From assembly GCA_033297205.1 (NCBI GenBank), contig MU859222.1, forward strand, positions 16,423-80,422: DNA of 64,000 nt. The letters run 5' to 3'. Positions 22,795 through 34,844 of the stretch are shown piece by piece. The notes under the pieces were generated by a model, which saw only the letters and a program-made list of their open reading frames with translations, had not been told where the DNA came from and searched no databases. Each line of letters opens with the position of its first letter. The first letter of the stretch is position 1. The translations under genes and the position numbers were made by a program. Source of the stretch: Pseudoneurospora amorphoporcata. Its lineage: Eukaryota > Ascomycota > Sordariomycetes > Sordariales > Sordariaceae.

Positions 22795-25587
22795 GTGAGT
22801 GAGCCTTGGGCTGCCGGGTGATGTGGTAACAGAAAAAGTTGCCCGACGCTACTGTTCTCCGGAAGTGGAAGTAGTTGGAGATGCGGAGCGCGGTAGGCGC
22901 GTGGCAAACTCGACCGGCTCCACGGTGAGATTGCTTGGCCCAACGGTGAGGGAGGCCCACGCAGCAAAAGGTCAACCAACTGGCGCAGATGCAGGAGCAC
23001 AAGCCGACGGGGTGCAATGGCTGCTTGTCTTTTTACTCTGAAATTTGGGGCGAGGCGGTTTTTTCGAAAGACGAGCAACAGACGGGCAAGAGTAACAAAC
23101 GGTCCAAGCGGTGCATAGGTAGGTTCGGAATGACTGGAGAACTGAAATGTGAGTGTGATGTGTCGCTGAAGAAAGATCTGCGCGTTAAGCCAAAAGTGCA
23201 ATGGCGGTTAGCAGTCGTGTTGCCGGTTATTTTTGTTGTCGATGTGGGAATGGGAAAATTTGAAGACGGCAATGGGGCATGAAAACGCTGCGGTGTAAAT
23301 GGTAGATATCTCGAGAATTCCGGAGGGTGGGGAAGCAAATATGTGGTGCAGGATATAGAGATGTTGCTTGATAGGTTATGTTGTTGACAATCGCATTCCC
23401 AACCGGCAGAAAAAGTTACGGAGGGGGTTTGACGGTGATGGAAACAAGTGAAGGAAGTGAAAAGGCTGAGCGAAGGATGTGAAGGCGCGGACGGACACGC
23501 GGAGCGAGACCCGGAGTGGTAGCGAGCGAGCGCGAAATAGGCAAGTCGAGTGGAGGAGGAGAAAGAGGGAGGATTGAGTGGAACGAGTGAATGCCTGAGA
23601 ACGCCAGGGGTAGTTTGTCCACTCACCAAATAGGTGCAAAGTCCAGGTTCCAGCCAGATAGCTGACAAGACACTCGAAAGGGGGGCGCGGGCAAATGCGG
23701 AAGCAGACAGCAGCGATGCGGATGGATATTCCTTGATGCTCTGGGCGTGCCTGGATTGAGACCTGGCTGGGCTCTGGTCGACGGATGGACCGATGTGGTC
23801 GAGTGGTTGTACGCGCACCGAGAAATATGTGATGTTCTGGCGTGAGGGAGTGGAAATGGCGGTTGCACGGGTTGCGAGAGGGAAAAGGGGACGTTGGTTG
23901 GGACCGGCAAAGATATTTATTCGAGACTGGGGAGGCTGGGCTGGGGGCTCTTGACCCCAAGCTGTAGTAAGCTATGAGCGAGTGTTTGGACAACGGCCCG
24001 CTCCAACACACACGCACAGTACTCCCAACACTCCTGTCCACCTTTTTCGTGAGAATAAGAGGTGCCTTGATGCACTTTCCGCTAGGAGACAAGGTTCGGG
24101 GCCTTGGAGCATCTCGCAGCCGATCATCCAGGCCAGTTCCGGACTCTCGTGATCATCACTTGAGAGCCCGCCATCCCACAAAGCGACCGCTACCTCGTCG
24201 CCATTCACGACCAAGTCCACAGCCATGTCCATCCCTTTCTTTGCTTTGTAAATACCACAGCTTCCTATGGCAGGCTGGCTGACGGCCTAGGTTCCTGCCT
24301 CGGAACTGGTATACTCGACTGCAGGCATTTTGGTGCCACCCGAGGATTACATGATCCTCGGGCCTACTGATGTTCACTCCTCGACCATACATGCCACGTC
24401 CATCGTGCAGTATACCTCACTGCTCCCTCCTCCATTAAGAAAATCCTGTGTATATTGGCATTGCTAGAGCTGGAGACAGGGCGACTTTGATATTCGCCAG
24501 TGTCGGCCCCAAAGCCGAGGGCGAGGTATCAGAATTCAGAGATAGGTGGGTAGATGCAAGCTTCAGCTCCAACGACCCAACCTTTGCGCCGAGCCGACTA
24601 CTGATACGTATCAACGCAAGGGAACATGCTATAGCCGTTATTTGGGGGATTCAGCGCCCCACGTCGTAGTGTCGTAGTTCGGAGGTTGGGCCATCGTGTG
24701 TTAATTGGCGTCGTGTCCTACCTTTCCTGTGCAGCTTGAGGCAATCACTCCCCATCTCGTCCTGTGATGGCTCTCCCAAAAGAAATCAGAGCGGAAGTTA
24801 GACAAACACGAAGAAGGGAAGAAATTTGACTGTTACCTATGATGGAAGTTGGATGAGAACGGCAGAAAGCGAAAATTATCTGGGATCATTTGCTCTTCAG
24901 CTTGACCGGTTGCGCGTTTGGGCTCGTCGACTCATGATAGCGGGCGATGATACCAGAAGATCCGCGCCTAGAATTGCCGATAGCGACTCTCCGGTTGGGT
25001 TTTGATACCACTGATGATTCCGACAAGATCTCGGATTTGTTTGCAAGATTTGGTTGGGACAAGTCATAAACCCCATTGCCACTCAAAGTTCGCGACGCCG
25101 CCATCCCACTCCACATGACAATCGGTCTGCAAATGGCGCTACATTCAGATCTCAAGGTGCAAGCAGTGAAATATCATCAACATTTATCTCTGGGAAGGTA
25201 AAAAGGCGAGGAGACAAGATGAGTCTGGGAACTTGGGGTGGACATGTGCAAGTTGCATCAATTTCCGACTTCCAGTACACTACCCTCTACCATTGTCTAC
25301 GCTACCCACACGTATATACCTGTCCACGATACAATGCCATCGAAGCAGTGAATAAATCATCGATATTGCCGCTTTCCTCAAATGACTCGAAGATTGAGTG
25401 AAATTTCGAGACAGGAGGTCAAAGTTGTTGAACGGACGGACCACCTGCGAGACAGACACTGATCACTGACGGGCGGACAACCTCAAGGAAACCCACAACA
25501 CCAATGGTAATTCACAAGTGACTTCCAAAATAGCTGCAGTGATAACCTCAAGTCAACAAAAAACAATAGGAAACAGTCGTATGCGCA
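22795..25587. other. ash1 upstream region and intergenic
   Basis: The first 1.3 kb is strongly CT-rich on the minus strand (GA-rich on plus) and yields two overlapping minus ORFs (23818-23033 and 24092-23376) of Ser/Pro/Leu-rich low complexity. I read these as composition artefacts of a long pyrimidine-rich promoter and leader for ash1. Nothing recognised between 24.1 and 25.6 kb. Confidence 0.45.
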
Positions 25588-26145
25588 GTGCTCCGCCATC
25601 CAGATATCCGACTCCCTGACATACAGATAGAGGGGCACCAGCTGCCAGCAGACCAGCAACCTCCCGCACGGCTACATCCCGCATTAGACCACATGAAACC
25701 TTCCAAGATGCCTACTTCAAGCTCCGGCGAAACTCCCACTGCAAACACCGTTTACTCATTGGGGGATACCTCGGCCGGGATCATGACGAACATATCGCTG
25801 ACTCCTCGCGCTTCGCTCGAATCAACCTCGACCATTCCTCCTCCGTCCCAACAGCATTCCAATCCTCATCATAATCCCCATTCATCACCCTGCTCCCCTC
25901 CCGGGTCACCTGATCATCCCGAACACAAACCGTCTTCCGACGACCAACAAAATGATCAGCAGAAGGACCACGAACAAGACCCAGAACTAGTCTCCGGTCA
26001 AGCCCCAGATCAAGCTCAAGACTCAGTGCCAGAGCAAAAAGAATCCCAACTAGGCCAACCCCATCAACAACACAAACATTCATCATCAACATCCTCAACA
26101 TCATCATTATCCACTACTGGCAAGCGTGATGCCAAGAACAACACC

Positions 26146-26180
<35 letters not shown>

Positions 26181-26352
26181 GGACAAAACAGCCCTGAACG
26201 AATTCATCACCCGTTCTCGCTCTTCCACCCTCTACACGCCCTCGGCCAACGAGCGGGACGAGCAGATCCGCATCGCCATCCTGATGCGGTGTCTGGACAT
26301 GGAGGAGCGGTTTCGGGTTCAGGCTGCTCGATATTGGGGGCCTTTGCAGTGA
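25588..26352 (+). CDS. Low-complexity Gln/Asn/Ser/Pro-rich protein
   Basis: A single-exon frame of 254 codons; ATGs at 25693 (MKPSKMP) and shortly after are equally good starts. Residues 70-200 are rich in Pro, His, Gln, Asp and Ser, and an Asn run from an AAC repeat sits near residues 187-196 (about 26146-26180). Only the last 50 residues look folded: a short basic, Ser/Thr-rich stretch, then a charged helix (ERDEQIRIAILMRCLDMEER) up to the C-terminus. Codon choice in this end is biased to C/G in third position, as in real genes nearby. No domain recognised and no function proposed. It could be a regulatory or scaffold protein with a disordered body, but that is a guess. Confidence 0.5.
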
Positions 26353-27387
26353 ATGGGTAGCTGCTTAAGGGTTACTGAATGGGGGTGGATGGAGGGAAGG
26401 GTGAGTAAAAGGGGGAGAGGGAGGGATATGGACTGGATGTGGGTGGATGTTTGTTGGTGGATATGAAGTTGGTGGTGTTGATGATGGCGGTGGTGATGGC
26501 AATGGCAATGTCGTGTTTCTTGTGGCCCAGGGGAAACAAGCGGGACTATACCTGTAAGGTTATGTTTCAACCTATTCTGGGATTTTGCTATTGTACTACG
26601 GAGGGAGTGATTTGGATGATTACTTACGGAAGACTGGCCGCTTGGCTGGATAATTGGCGAAGAGAACGGACGGTAAACATGATCTTTGGCTATAGTACCT
26701 AGTAATCTAAGGGAGCCCGAAACAATATAGAGGAATGAGTTAGATAGGATCAATTCTATGAAGATATCGACGCTAACAATCCAAGCCCGCCAGGTCATTC
26801 CGTGAATGGGAGCGGGATGTAATGTTGTTGCGAAAAACCAAGGTCCCTTCTCAAGTCGACGGAACATTTCATCTTGGAGGTTAGGGTTGATAAGCAAACC
26901 TCTACTTGAGAAAACAAATTGGACGTGGCACTATTGCTAAGATGTTAGATAGGTACGTTTTGGGTTATACTAGAGAGAGTAAGAATTACGTTTTATGTAT
27001 AAATATTAAACATTTGCCCGGTATGTCTACTTAGGTTAGTAGACGTCAAAACCTGGCCAAATTGTTTGAACGTCTTGCCCGCGTCCTTGGGCTTCTGTCA
27101 ACAGTTCCGAATGTGATGGATAGCAGTTCATCCTTCAAGCAAGAAGAATGTGGACAGTCTCGCGAGATGTTCCGTATTGTTGTCACCATCGAATTTGAGT
27201 ACAAAGTGTATATATAAGGTATCTTTGAGTTGTCGCTTCCAGATCTTTCAAGTAGCTGATAAAGCCACTGGCGCTATTGATGTATTGGTTGGCCCCTTTC
27301 ATAGCTGTATGATATCCTTCTGCCACTCCTCGGAAGTTCGTGTATAAGTTACAAGATATGCCTCATCGCTTTGCCGACGCAAGCTTG
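26353..27387. other. Intergenic
   Basis: A 192-codon minus ORF (26897-26319) is His/Leu-rich because it runs through GT-rich plus-strand sequence; I do not accept it as a gene. The remainder is AT-rich with no motif. Confidence 0.45.
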
Positions 27388-27753
27388 CTACGCTGACGAA
27401 GAGCTTCCATCACCTAGCTGCTGCCGGCCATTAAGCGACGTGCTCCCGGTCTTTTGCGTTTTCTCTCCCATAGGAGGACTTTGACCAGGATATCCAGTTC
27501 CTTCACCATCCTTCTCCGATGTTGCTGCTCCCCCATTCGTGTCCGTGTCACGTGTCCGCTCACTCGTCCCATTATTCGAACGATGACCAGTGATGAGCCC
27601 ATTAACCTCCGCCGTCTTCGTGGGAGAACATGTTGATCCTCCTTCGTCAGCTACCGCCTCTGCTGCTTTTCCAGGGCTGCCCTCTTGGGACATATTTGTC
27701 CCAAGCGATGCAGAAATCCCATTAGACGTCGCTGTTTGCCAGTCACACCGTAC
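27388..27753 (-). pseudogene. In-frame continuation of the Zn2Cys6 gene beyond the TGA
   Basis: These 121 codons follow the TGA in the same frame without another stop. They begin VRCDWQ, completing the zinc cluster, and go on as a Ser/Gly/Thr/Glu-rich disordered tail ending in GDGSSSSA. The tail has no independent promoter or good start context; the first Met (27693) is internal. No splice pair can remove the TGA: the only upstream GT within reach would leave an intron under 20 nt. Readthrough would give 541 residues in total. Confidence 0.6.
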
Positions 27754-27756
27754 TCA
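27754..27756 (-). other. In-frame TGA codon inside the zinc cluster
   Basis: Minus-strand context is GAC CGC TGA GTA CGG TGT. It lies four codons after the fifth cysteine and three before the sixth. The following bases are GTA, not the CTA that favours readthrough in known fungal cases. Confidence 0.9.
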
Positions 27757-29181
27757 GCGGTCGAAGCACATTTTGCAACTGCCGCCCTTGTAAGGGACAC
27801 ATGATACCGCGTGCCGCTGGCAGTTGTCACAGCGAGGGTTGACTAATGCTCCACGCTCAGGTTTCTCTGCAGCTCCTATGATGGATCGGTTGCGTTCTAA
27901 AGCACTGGATGACTCCCCGGAGAGTCGACGCGCTGGATCTTGCGGTACCGTGTTTTCCATATGGCTCGGGCTAGTACGTTGCTGAAGCGGAGTCAATGTC
28001 CCAGGCAGCGTCGGCATTAGTAGGTCTAGTGACTGGAGGGTAACAGCCGGCGGTATGTGCGACTGCGAATGATTAAAAGATGCCAAAGAGGGACTTGAGC
28101 CAGAGATTCCTATGATAGAAGTTTCGACTTGCCGGGAAGCTTGCTTGGCAGCTTGGGACAGAAACTGTTGTAGTAAGTAAGCCCGAAGATCAGGATCAGG
28201 CTTCAGCTCTCTGTGGCGTGCCGAGGGCTGATTCAACTCTGAAGTGTGCTGAAATGTGTAGCGAGCTGCAATAGCAGCTTTGCAGCCGCTCAGGTGGTAG
28301 TTCAGTTGTCGCGCTTTGGCAGCTATCTCATCAGCCTTCTGGATGATCCTGTGAACTCGATCCTCAACGAGATCTAACGTGGTCAACTCGATTCTCTCAT
28401 CCTCTTCCAGCGGTTTGGGCGGAACTAGGCTGAAACGGTCCAAAGTACCGGACCTGATAAGCTGCCAGTCATCCCAGCTGATTTGCACATGAACGTTTTT
28501 CATGGAGAATCGACAAACGCGACCAACACCGTTTAGTGTGGTGAGATTGAACTCGTCAGGGTTCGAAGCCGCAAACTCGAGGATGTCCAGCCAGCTAGGC
28601 TTGCAGGGCTGATCCACTCCAGAAGGATCCTTGGGATAAACTTTGATTTCTCCTTCAAAAAGACTCTCCATAGCTCCTAGTAGACGAGGTGCAGTAAGCT
28701 TAGCCCCCAAGTTGGCGGCAAGGCTTTCATTCCGACCGAGTACTCCTTGGATAATTTTAGCTCCAGGGCCTGTATAGCAGAGTTCTCTTCATACCTTCAT
28801 AGTCGTTGATGAGGGATATGACCTCGTTGAACACGCCGTTATCCCCACGAAGAAGACTGAGGCTTGATGTCTTGATTCCAGAAACCGAAAGGTAGTTGAT
28901 AGGTGTGGTATTACCTAGTGATAATTAGTAAGGTAATAGGGACTTGGTTTGGAGGTTTAGGACCCAATTTATCGCCCAATCACGTCAACTGTTGGCTCGT
29001 TGGATACTGGTCCTCTTTCAAGTTACAACATACCTGACTGTGGCGGCCGTGGTTGGGGTATGCGGTCAGGGCGAGTAAGGTCGGGGATGCCATTGTCGTC
29101 TAGGTCCCTCTTGCGCTTAAAGGGGCCGGGCCCAGAGGGGGCATCCCCCGATCTGAACTTGTCGTGTATGCCTGCTGGCAT
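27754..29181 (-). CDS. Zn2Cys6-type protein with C-terminal zinc cluster, cut by an in-frame TGA
   Basis: Exons 29181-29034, 28914-28795 and 28745-27754, with introns of 119 and 49 bp, encode 419 residues up to a TGA. The N-terminus is short and basic. Residues 50-100 contain LLRGDNGVFNEVISLINDYEG followed by VLGRNESLAANLG, blocks I know from a family of fungal proteins carrying a cysteine cluster near the C-terminus. The middle is helical and then disordered. The cluster reads C395-x2-C398-x6-C405-x7-C413-x2-C416, then FDR and the TGA. Without the TGA the frame continues VRCDW, placing the sixth Cys at 423 with the canonical x6 spacing, and stays open to 27388. So this copy is either a nonsense-disrupted gene, a sequence error, or a gene using stop readthrough. 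Role presumably DNA binding or chromatin related, unproven. Confidence 0.75.
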
Positions 29182-30378
29182 CTTGCGGCGTCACAGCAGA
29201 ACCAAGCAGAAAAAAAACTGTTTTGACTGAACAACGTGGATTGAGTTATTCCCTGATAGTGCGACCTGGGTGAATGTTATATATCTCCACCGGGTTCCGT
29301 CTTGATCCGGGAACTCTCCGATTAGAATTTGCCGATGTTGGCCTGGCCGAAGCAGGGTAAACTCGGGGGCTGCCCCGCACAAACAGGGCAAACCTGCGGT
29401 GAACTGCTGTGGTGAGCCTGGAGGCAGTGGTATCAGGGAAATCCGGCATGGAGGCAAGATGCGTACAGAACGATGCGCGATGCTACCTGTCGAAGGAACC
29501 CGAACTTGCCGCGGCCGTTTCGTACCGTAATAGCTGGGGATCAGGTGTCGAGGGCAGATCGTGAGGTAAAGGAGGATATGCTTCCCTTGTGTTCCGGGTT
29601 TGATAACAGTCAGAGAACGAGTCAGGAAAACTTCTGGACAGTGGATAGAGGGGTCGAGTCGTCGTCAAGTGTCCGACAATGAAATAGTAACACCGACTTT
29701 GAGCGGCCGGAAACCAAGGCCGGTCTTATTCCTTGGGCAAGCTTGGAATTTGGTAGGACCTACTTCTGAGTTCCCAATCGCATCTCGTCACATGGAAAGC
29801 TCGATCGAATACTCTTGGCCCGGCGAGCAAAGTCTTGGTTCGATGGCTCTCGGATGTTGCCGAGAGAAATCGAGTTTTTGTCAAAGCCCTGGACTTCCAA
29901 GACGGAGCTTGGTTCTTGGCACATATGCCACTGGCAGTCTTGGGCGAAATCTTGTAGCTTTGACAGGTTCCTTCGCTGCTGCGTTGAGAGTCAAGGTCGT
30001 AGAATGCAATGCCGACTGCTGCATTGCACCTCGGTTCCGCCATGAGGTTGGCAGTATTCCCGTTTGCTCAGAACCAAGAACTGGACCATGGCCAGCTGAT
30101 TTCCTCAGCGTCCATGTTCATTCAAACCTGCAGCCGGTGACTGGTATTTGGGGAGGGCAAACTCGTCATAGGAGATCAGAGCCCCATGATACTGCAGAGT
30201 CGATAGACATGATGAGAGCTTGGAGAGAAGGAAACAAAACACCAGGACAATCATAGACCCAAAAGGGTAGTGGATGAGCAGCTGGGTCGTGTCTGCGAAG
30301 CCCTCTACTGCATCGATATTGGTACTCATGGCACCCATTGTCTCACGCGAGCGGGACAATGGCAGTCTATGAGGAATG

Positions 30379-30412
<34 letters not shown>

Positions 30413-30951
30413 ATGAAGAGAGATTCGAGAGCAGGAAAAGGTGAAAGGGTTCAGGCAAGGTTACAGTTGGACTGGAAGGGAGAACAATGTCGTGGTTGGA
30501 GTTGAAGAGTCAGAAGGGAGCTTGGGCCATTTCAGCTCAATTTAGCGAGTCGCGGCTCCCGTCGTCGTCGCAGATCGGGATCATGGACCCACACTACCCG
30601 CACTTACATTCGGATGGCAGCCCCACAGCGGGGTGCTTGGCAAAGCACAGCTGTGGAAGAAACTCAAAGCAAGCAACGGGAACGAGACTTGGAAGCAGCA
30701 AGGCGTCACACTCCAGCGGGATGCAGTGGACGCCAAAACGCAACTGACCCAGACTGACCAACCCCACGACATCGCAACCAGTGACCGTAGCTCCAGCCTG
30801 ACGACCATACTACCGAACATCACAACCCTAAACACACTCGACAATCCCTAACGGTTCGATCTCGACCATATCCTCTCCTTTCGTCATACCCACCAGCGTA
30901 ACCCACAGCGCACACCCAACCAACTTCCTCAACAAACTAACAAACAAAACG
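29182..30951. other. Intergenic with poly(A) tract
   Basis: Holds the leaders of the divergent Zn2Cys6 gene and LSM7. A minus frame (30338-30105, 77 codons) encodes a peptide with one hydrophobic segment (GSMIVLVFCFLLSKL) and could be the first exon of a membrane-anchored protein, but I cannot follow it into a convincing second exon. Minus ORF 29457-29191 contains QILIGEFPDQDG, which resembles a peptide at 44.4 kb. Confidence 0.4.
30379..30410. repeat. Poly(A) tract, 32 bp
   Basis: Thirty-two consecutive A on the plus strand, about 540 bp before the LSM7 start. On the minus strand it makes a meaningless Phe run in an ORF. It could be a T-rich promoter element of a minus transcript or a relic of a retroposed tail; no target duplication was seen. 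Confidence 0.95.
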
Positions 30952-31586
30952 ATGGCCGACAGAGGGAACAGGGGCGGCCGTGGTGGTGGCGGCTACCGCG
31001 GCGGTCGCGGAGGCAACCGTGGAGGAGCAGGTGGTGGTGGTTCCGGCTCGGGTGCTGGTGGTGCTCAGGGCGGTGACCGCGGCGAGCGCCCCAAGAAGGA
31101 AAACATTCTCGACCTCAAGAAGTACATGGACCAGCGCATTACTGTCAAGTTCAATGGTGGACGTGAAGGTACGTCATGGCAAGACATGCCTTCGTCTTCA
31201 GAGTGCTCTCAACAAGCTCTCTACAGGCTGGCCACAACCTTGTTTGTTTGTCTGTCTGTCCCTCTGCTGACACTAGACCCCTTCTTGTCCAGTTACCGGT
31301 ACACTCAAGGGTTACGATGCGCTTATGAACTTGGTTTTGGATGACGTGCAGGAGGCTGTTAGAGGTAAGTTTGCTGTTGTCCACCTTCTCTGCGCGGCGC
31401 ATCCCGCTGTCGTGGTCCCAGTTGATCACTAACCTCCCGTGCGCCGATGCAGACGAAGAAGGCAACGAAACTACTCGTCCCCTTGGGCTTGTTGTCGCGC
31501 GCGGCACGCTCCTCGTGGTAATCAGCCCCGTCGACGGAAGCGAGGTGATTGCGAACCCCTTCGCCCAGCAGGAGGAGGAAGCTTGA
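30952..31586 (+). CDS. LSM7: U6 snRNA-associated Sm-like protein LSm7
   Basis: Exons 30952-31168, 31293-31364 and 31453-31586 (introns 124 and 88 bp) give 140 residues. LSm7 is a subunit of the LSm1-7 ring that promotes decapping in the cytoplasm and the LSm2-8 ring that binds U6 snRNA in the nucleus. An N-terminal Gly/Arg-rich extension (about 1-45) precedes the Sm fold. Sm1 covers ILDLKKYMDQRITVKFNGGREG and continues into VTGTLKGYDALMNLVLDD; Sm2 is LGLVVARGTLLVVISPVDG. Both introns are phase 1, with GTACGT and GTAAGT donors, and joining restores the fold exactly. The RGG-rich start is unusually long compared with a bare Sm protein but is seen in other filamentous fungi. Lies tail to tail with PAN3. 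Confidence 0.95.
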
Positions 31587-32464
31587 GGAGAGGACAAGAA
31601 GTTCTCGTATGGAGAAAGAAGATCGTGAAATCTGCACCATCCCATCTTCATAAAATATTCACACCAACCTACGAAATTTGATCGCCATCCATCATCCTCG
31701 CAAACCGACTGATACCGGAAATGGACGAGGTAACGACATGACGAAGGGAAAGGAGGAGCAGGGAAGGAAGGGAAACTCCAGGCCAGAAACCTGGTATGTT
31801 ACGCGAACTCGAACATTTTGACATAATACGCGCCCCTTTCAAGAGACAGGACGGTGCAATAAGGGAGAGCATTGAAAAATTGGGTGATCAGACACCCACT
31901 GTCAAGCATGGAGATGCCCAAAGTCGGTCGCAGCTACCGGCCAATAATACCCACCAGAGGGGCCGTAAGAGGGGAATCGGCTACACAGAAAAAAGAAGCC
32001 ATGCACAAACTGTCCGCTGGCTCGCGGAATTCACGAAGGACGTCCAGCCAGCCATGCTTTACCTACCGAGCGTGAGACAGACTGAGATATCAAGTCTGAA
32101 GGCAACACCTGCCCGCTTAAGAGAATGTCCCCTTGGCTTTGTTCTGCCGCATATGTATGCCAGTTGTTTGCAGACCACAGCCTGCCCTGGGTTCGGAAAA
32201 TTTTTATGAGTTTGTTTTCTGGTTCGCTGTCTAATATGATCTGCTCATCGCTGTTAACCACTTCCCATCTCTTAGTCACATTTCCCCTTCTCCTCAACCC
32301 CCTCCTCTTCGCTTCCCTGGTAGGTCGAGCTCGCTTTGGTCGGGCAGCTACAGCGAATACCTATTGTCGTTCTGTCTTTTCTTGGCCGAGGCCAAGACTT
32401 TGGCCTGTGGCCGAAAACGCCTCGAAGCCCTTGGCGGAACGAGCCAGCTGGAAGACTCCGGGTC
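31587..32464. other. Convergent 3' flanks of LSM7 and PAN3
   Basis: About 880 bp between two stop codons facing each other. ORFs on either strand are short and without motifs. Nothing else seen. Confidence 0.5.
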
Positions 32465-34844
32465 CTAGATGGTAGCCCCCGTCGTGCTCGGTTTACCTTC
32501 CTTTCCAAGCTCGCCATACGCGCGATCCAACATCTGTCGTATACTCCTGTAGCTGACCACGAAAACCGTGGCATTGTCGCGGCTGGTGAGCAAGATCTGT
32601 TCTTCGGAACTGGCGTCGAGCTTGCTCAGGCAACTGAGATAGTGATTCGTGTCGAGACGAGCCTTTCCGTCGGCATCCACTTGGTGGAAAACATAATCTC
32701 TGAATAGTTTTAGGAGGAGGCGCTCTCCGGTTTCCGACCAGTTGTGCACCCCGCATGAATCGCCCCGCTCATTGACAACAGACAGTTTGAACATGAGGCG
32801 GGCAATCCTGCCGTTCTCCAACTCCCTCATCAGATGAAATTCCTTTTCATCCGACTCCTGCATGACAAAATTGGCAAAGTTGGCGAGGTGTGTCGTCATT
32901 CCGCCAAGAAGGGTCTCAACCGTCTTGGTTTCCCCTGGAGCAGAGGGCTTGATGAGCCATTCCAGTACTCCCTTCAGCTGTGTCGAATAGCGCTGTGCCA
33001 TGGTAGCCAGAGCGGCATCAATGTTGTTGAAATTGAGCGTCGGGGTGTTTGTGGCCAGGGCAAGAATGATTCTACCAAACTTGACAAAATCCTCTTGTTG
33101 CAGCTCCTCAATCGTTTTGCGGTTGGGGCTGTCATGATGTAGTACATCGAGGATTGAGCACGCCGCAAGCCGAATGCGGTTGTTTTCCCAGATGATCTTA
33201 CTCAACTCAAGACAGCGGGCGGCCAGCTTGGCATTGTGGATGGCCAACAGCGCGTTCGCTATTTGGCACACATAGCTCCATAAAACGTTTTCAGGAATCT
33301 TATTCGTATTCCGTAATCTGTTGTGGCCGTTGTTTGGTGGAAAATGATGGTCGTAGAGTGTTTCCGAAAGAGGGTGAAAGTCATAAACAAAGATCAGAGA
33401 GCTGTCGCCAAAGAATTCGGTAGTAAATGCTTCGTGTACAGTGACGATATTTGCGTTAATGACTTTTTTCCACTCCTTGGTAACGTTGAGGATGGCCTTT
33501 TCGTTGGTCAGGCGGTAACCTTCGATACGTCTCAAGGCGAAGTGTCTCCCATTCTTGTTGTTCTGTGCTTTGTACATCCAACTAGGATAGCCAAAGCAAG
33601 TGGAGTTCCTCGTAGCCTTGGTATCGAGAGGGAAGAGCGAGTGCCAGCGATCAAGATTTGGAAGCCCGGAATCTACAACGGTTAGCATTTGACCACCAGT
33701 GAAGTGGTTGTGGACTCACTTGGTAGTAATTGCTGCATATGGAACAGTTTCTTCTGCAAGTTTTCTCGCCTATCCTTCGGAATGAAGAAGTCGTACGTAG
33801 TTCGCTGATAAGGTTGAAGGCTTGGACGATACAGCTCGGATGGCGGTTGGTAGAGATGGTAGTTGGGTGGATGGACAAGCCCATTGCCAAAACCTGCAGG
33901 CTGATATAATCCTCCCCCAGCACCCGCCAGAGTGTTCGGGTCGTTTGCGTATGGGTTGTATTGGCCCGTGGGCGGCATAGTTTGACCCAGTGAATTTATC
34001 GAAAAGGGGTCGCTATAAAGACCACCGTCCTGAGTAACGTTTTGTGCCCCATTCTGCGATATCTCCAGACGACTGTGAGCAAAGGCCATCTACCAACATT
34101 CGACATATGACTTACCGTGTTGCCGACATCGTAGTTCTGCGGGGTAAACTCTCTGATAGCCGCTGGATTGAATATGGTCGAATCACCCGGTTGTTGTAGA
34201 GTCGGCGTGGATGCTATGGCCGAGTTAGACATTGCTTAACCATCCATGTAAGGCCTCGGAACTGTCCTGGGACACTCACTACCAACTCCCCTTGGGGTGA
34301 ATGGGGCAGCACTCGCAGCCTGGGAGGAAAAAGTAGACTTCTTTCCAGCTGGTTGCTGCTGGTTAGCTGGCGTAAAGGATGGGGATTCGACATTGAACAC
34401 TCTTCGGTTAGAGTTGCTATCGCCAAAGTCAGAAACAAACGAGGCACACCGACAAAAGGAAGACCCCAAAAAAAGCATATCTCTCCACGTCATTGCAATT
34501 CCTTCCAAGATCCAGACGCATAACACTCCGCTAACAAAGCATGCAGATGTAAAGAAGGTTGGGACAGGACTTACAGGTCGGTCTGTGAACCAGATGCCTT
34601 GTTCTGGTCATGGTTGAAGGTACATCCAGAATCCTCCCATCGGCAATGTCCGTAGATAACAACATTGCGGCAGAGTGTTTCCTTGGTGTCTTCGGAGGCA
34701 AACCAGTTAGCGAGACACGCCTGACGGGCTGCGATAGAACGACGACCGAGACCCGGCCTACGCTGAGGACATACCGCGGTTCTTTGCACGCGGCGACCCG
34801 ACCTGCCTTCGGAGATCGCCCGAATTATATCGCGTTGCGGCCAT
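32465..34844 (-). CDS. PAN3: PAN3, regulatory subunit of the PAN2-PAN3 deadenylase
   Basis: Six exons (34844-34775, 34689-34575, 34416-34280, 34213-34116, 34053-33720, 33672-32465) give 653 residues. PAN3 brings the PAN2 nuclease to poly(A)-binding protein and starts poly(A) shortening. The start MAATRYNSGDLRRQVGSP is typical of filamentous fungi. A CCCH finger sits at C30, C39, C46, H50. A PAM2-like motif (SPSFTPA, about 73-79) would bind PABP. The pseudokinase domain spans roughly 255-510, beginning DRWHSLFPLD, followed by a coiled coil and the conserved C-terminal knob domain to the end. Introns are 85, 158, 66, 62 and 47 bp; all restore frame. The third donor could be either of two GT sites four bases... 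within the VGS/VGT codons, changing one or two residues only. Confidence 0.95.

Noticed and set aside
23033..24092. Two minus ORFs of 261 and 238 codons upstream of ash1
   Set aside because: Overlapping frames in a pyrimidine-rich region, low-complexity Ser/Pro/Leu/Phe translation, no splice signals tying them to ash1.
26319..26897. 192-codon minus ORF
   Set aside because: His-rich run results from a GT/TG-rich plus strand; no family signal.
28770..28794. A 25-bp intron in the Zn2Cys6 gene (acceptor CTATACAG)
   Set aside because: Too short for a spliceosomal intron; the acceptor at ATCCAAG 24 bp later gives a 49-bp intron and the family sequence YEGVLGRNESLAANLG.
30379..30410. Poly(A) tract as proof of a retroposed gene copy
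   Set aside because: No processed coding sequence precedes it and no target-site duplication flanks it.
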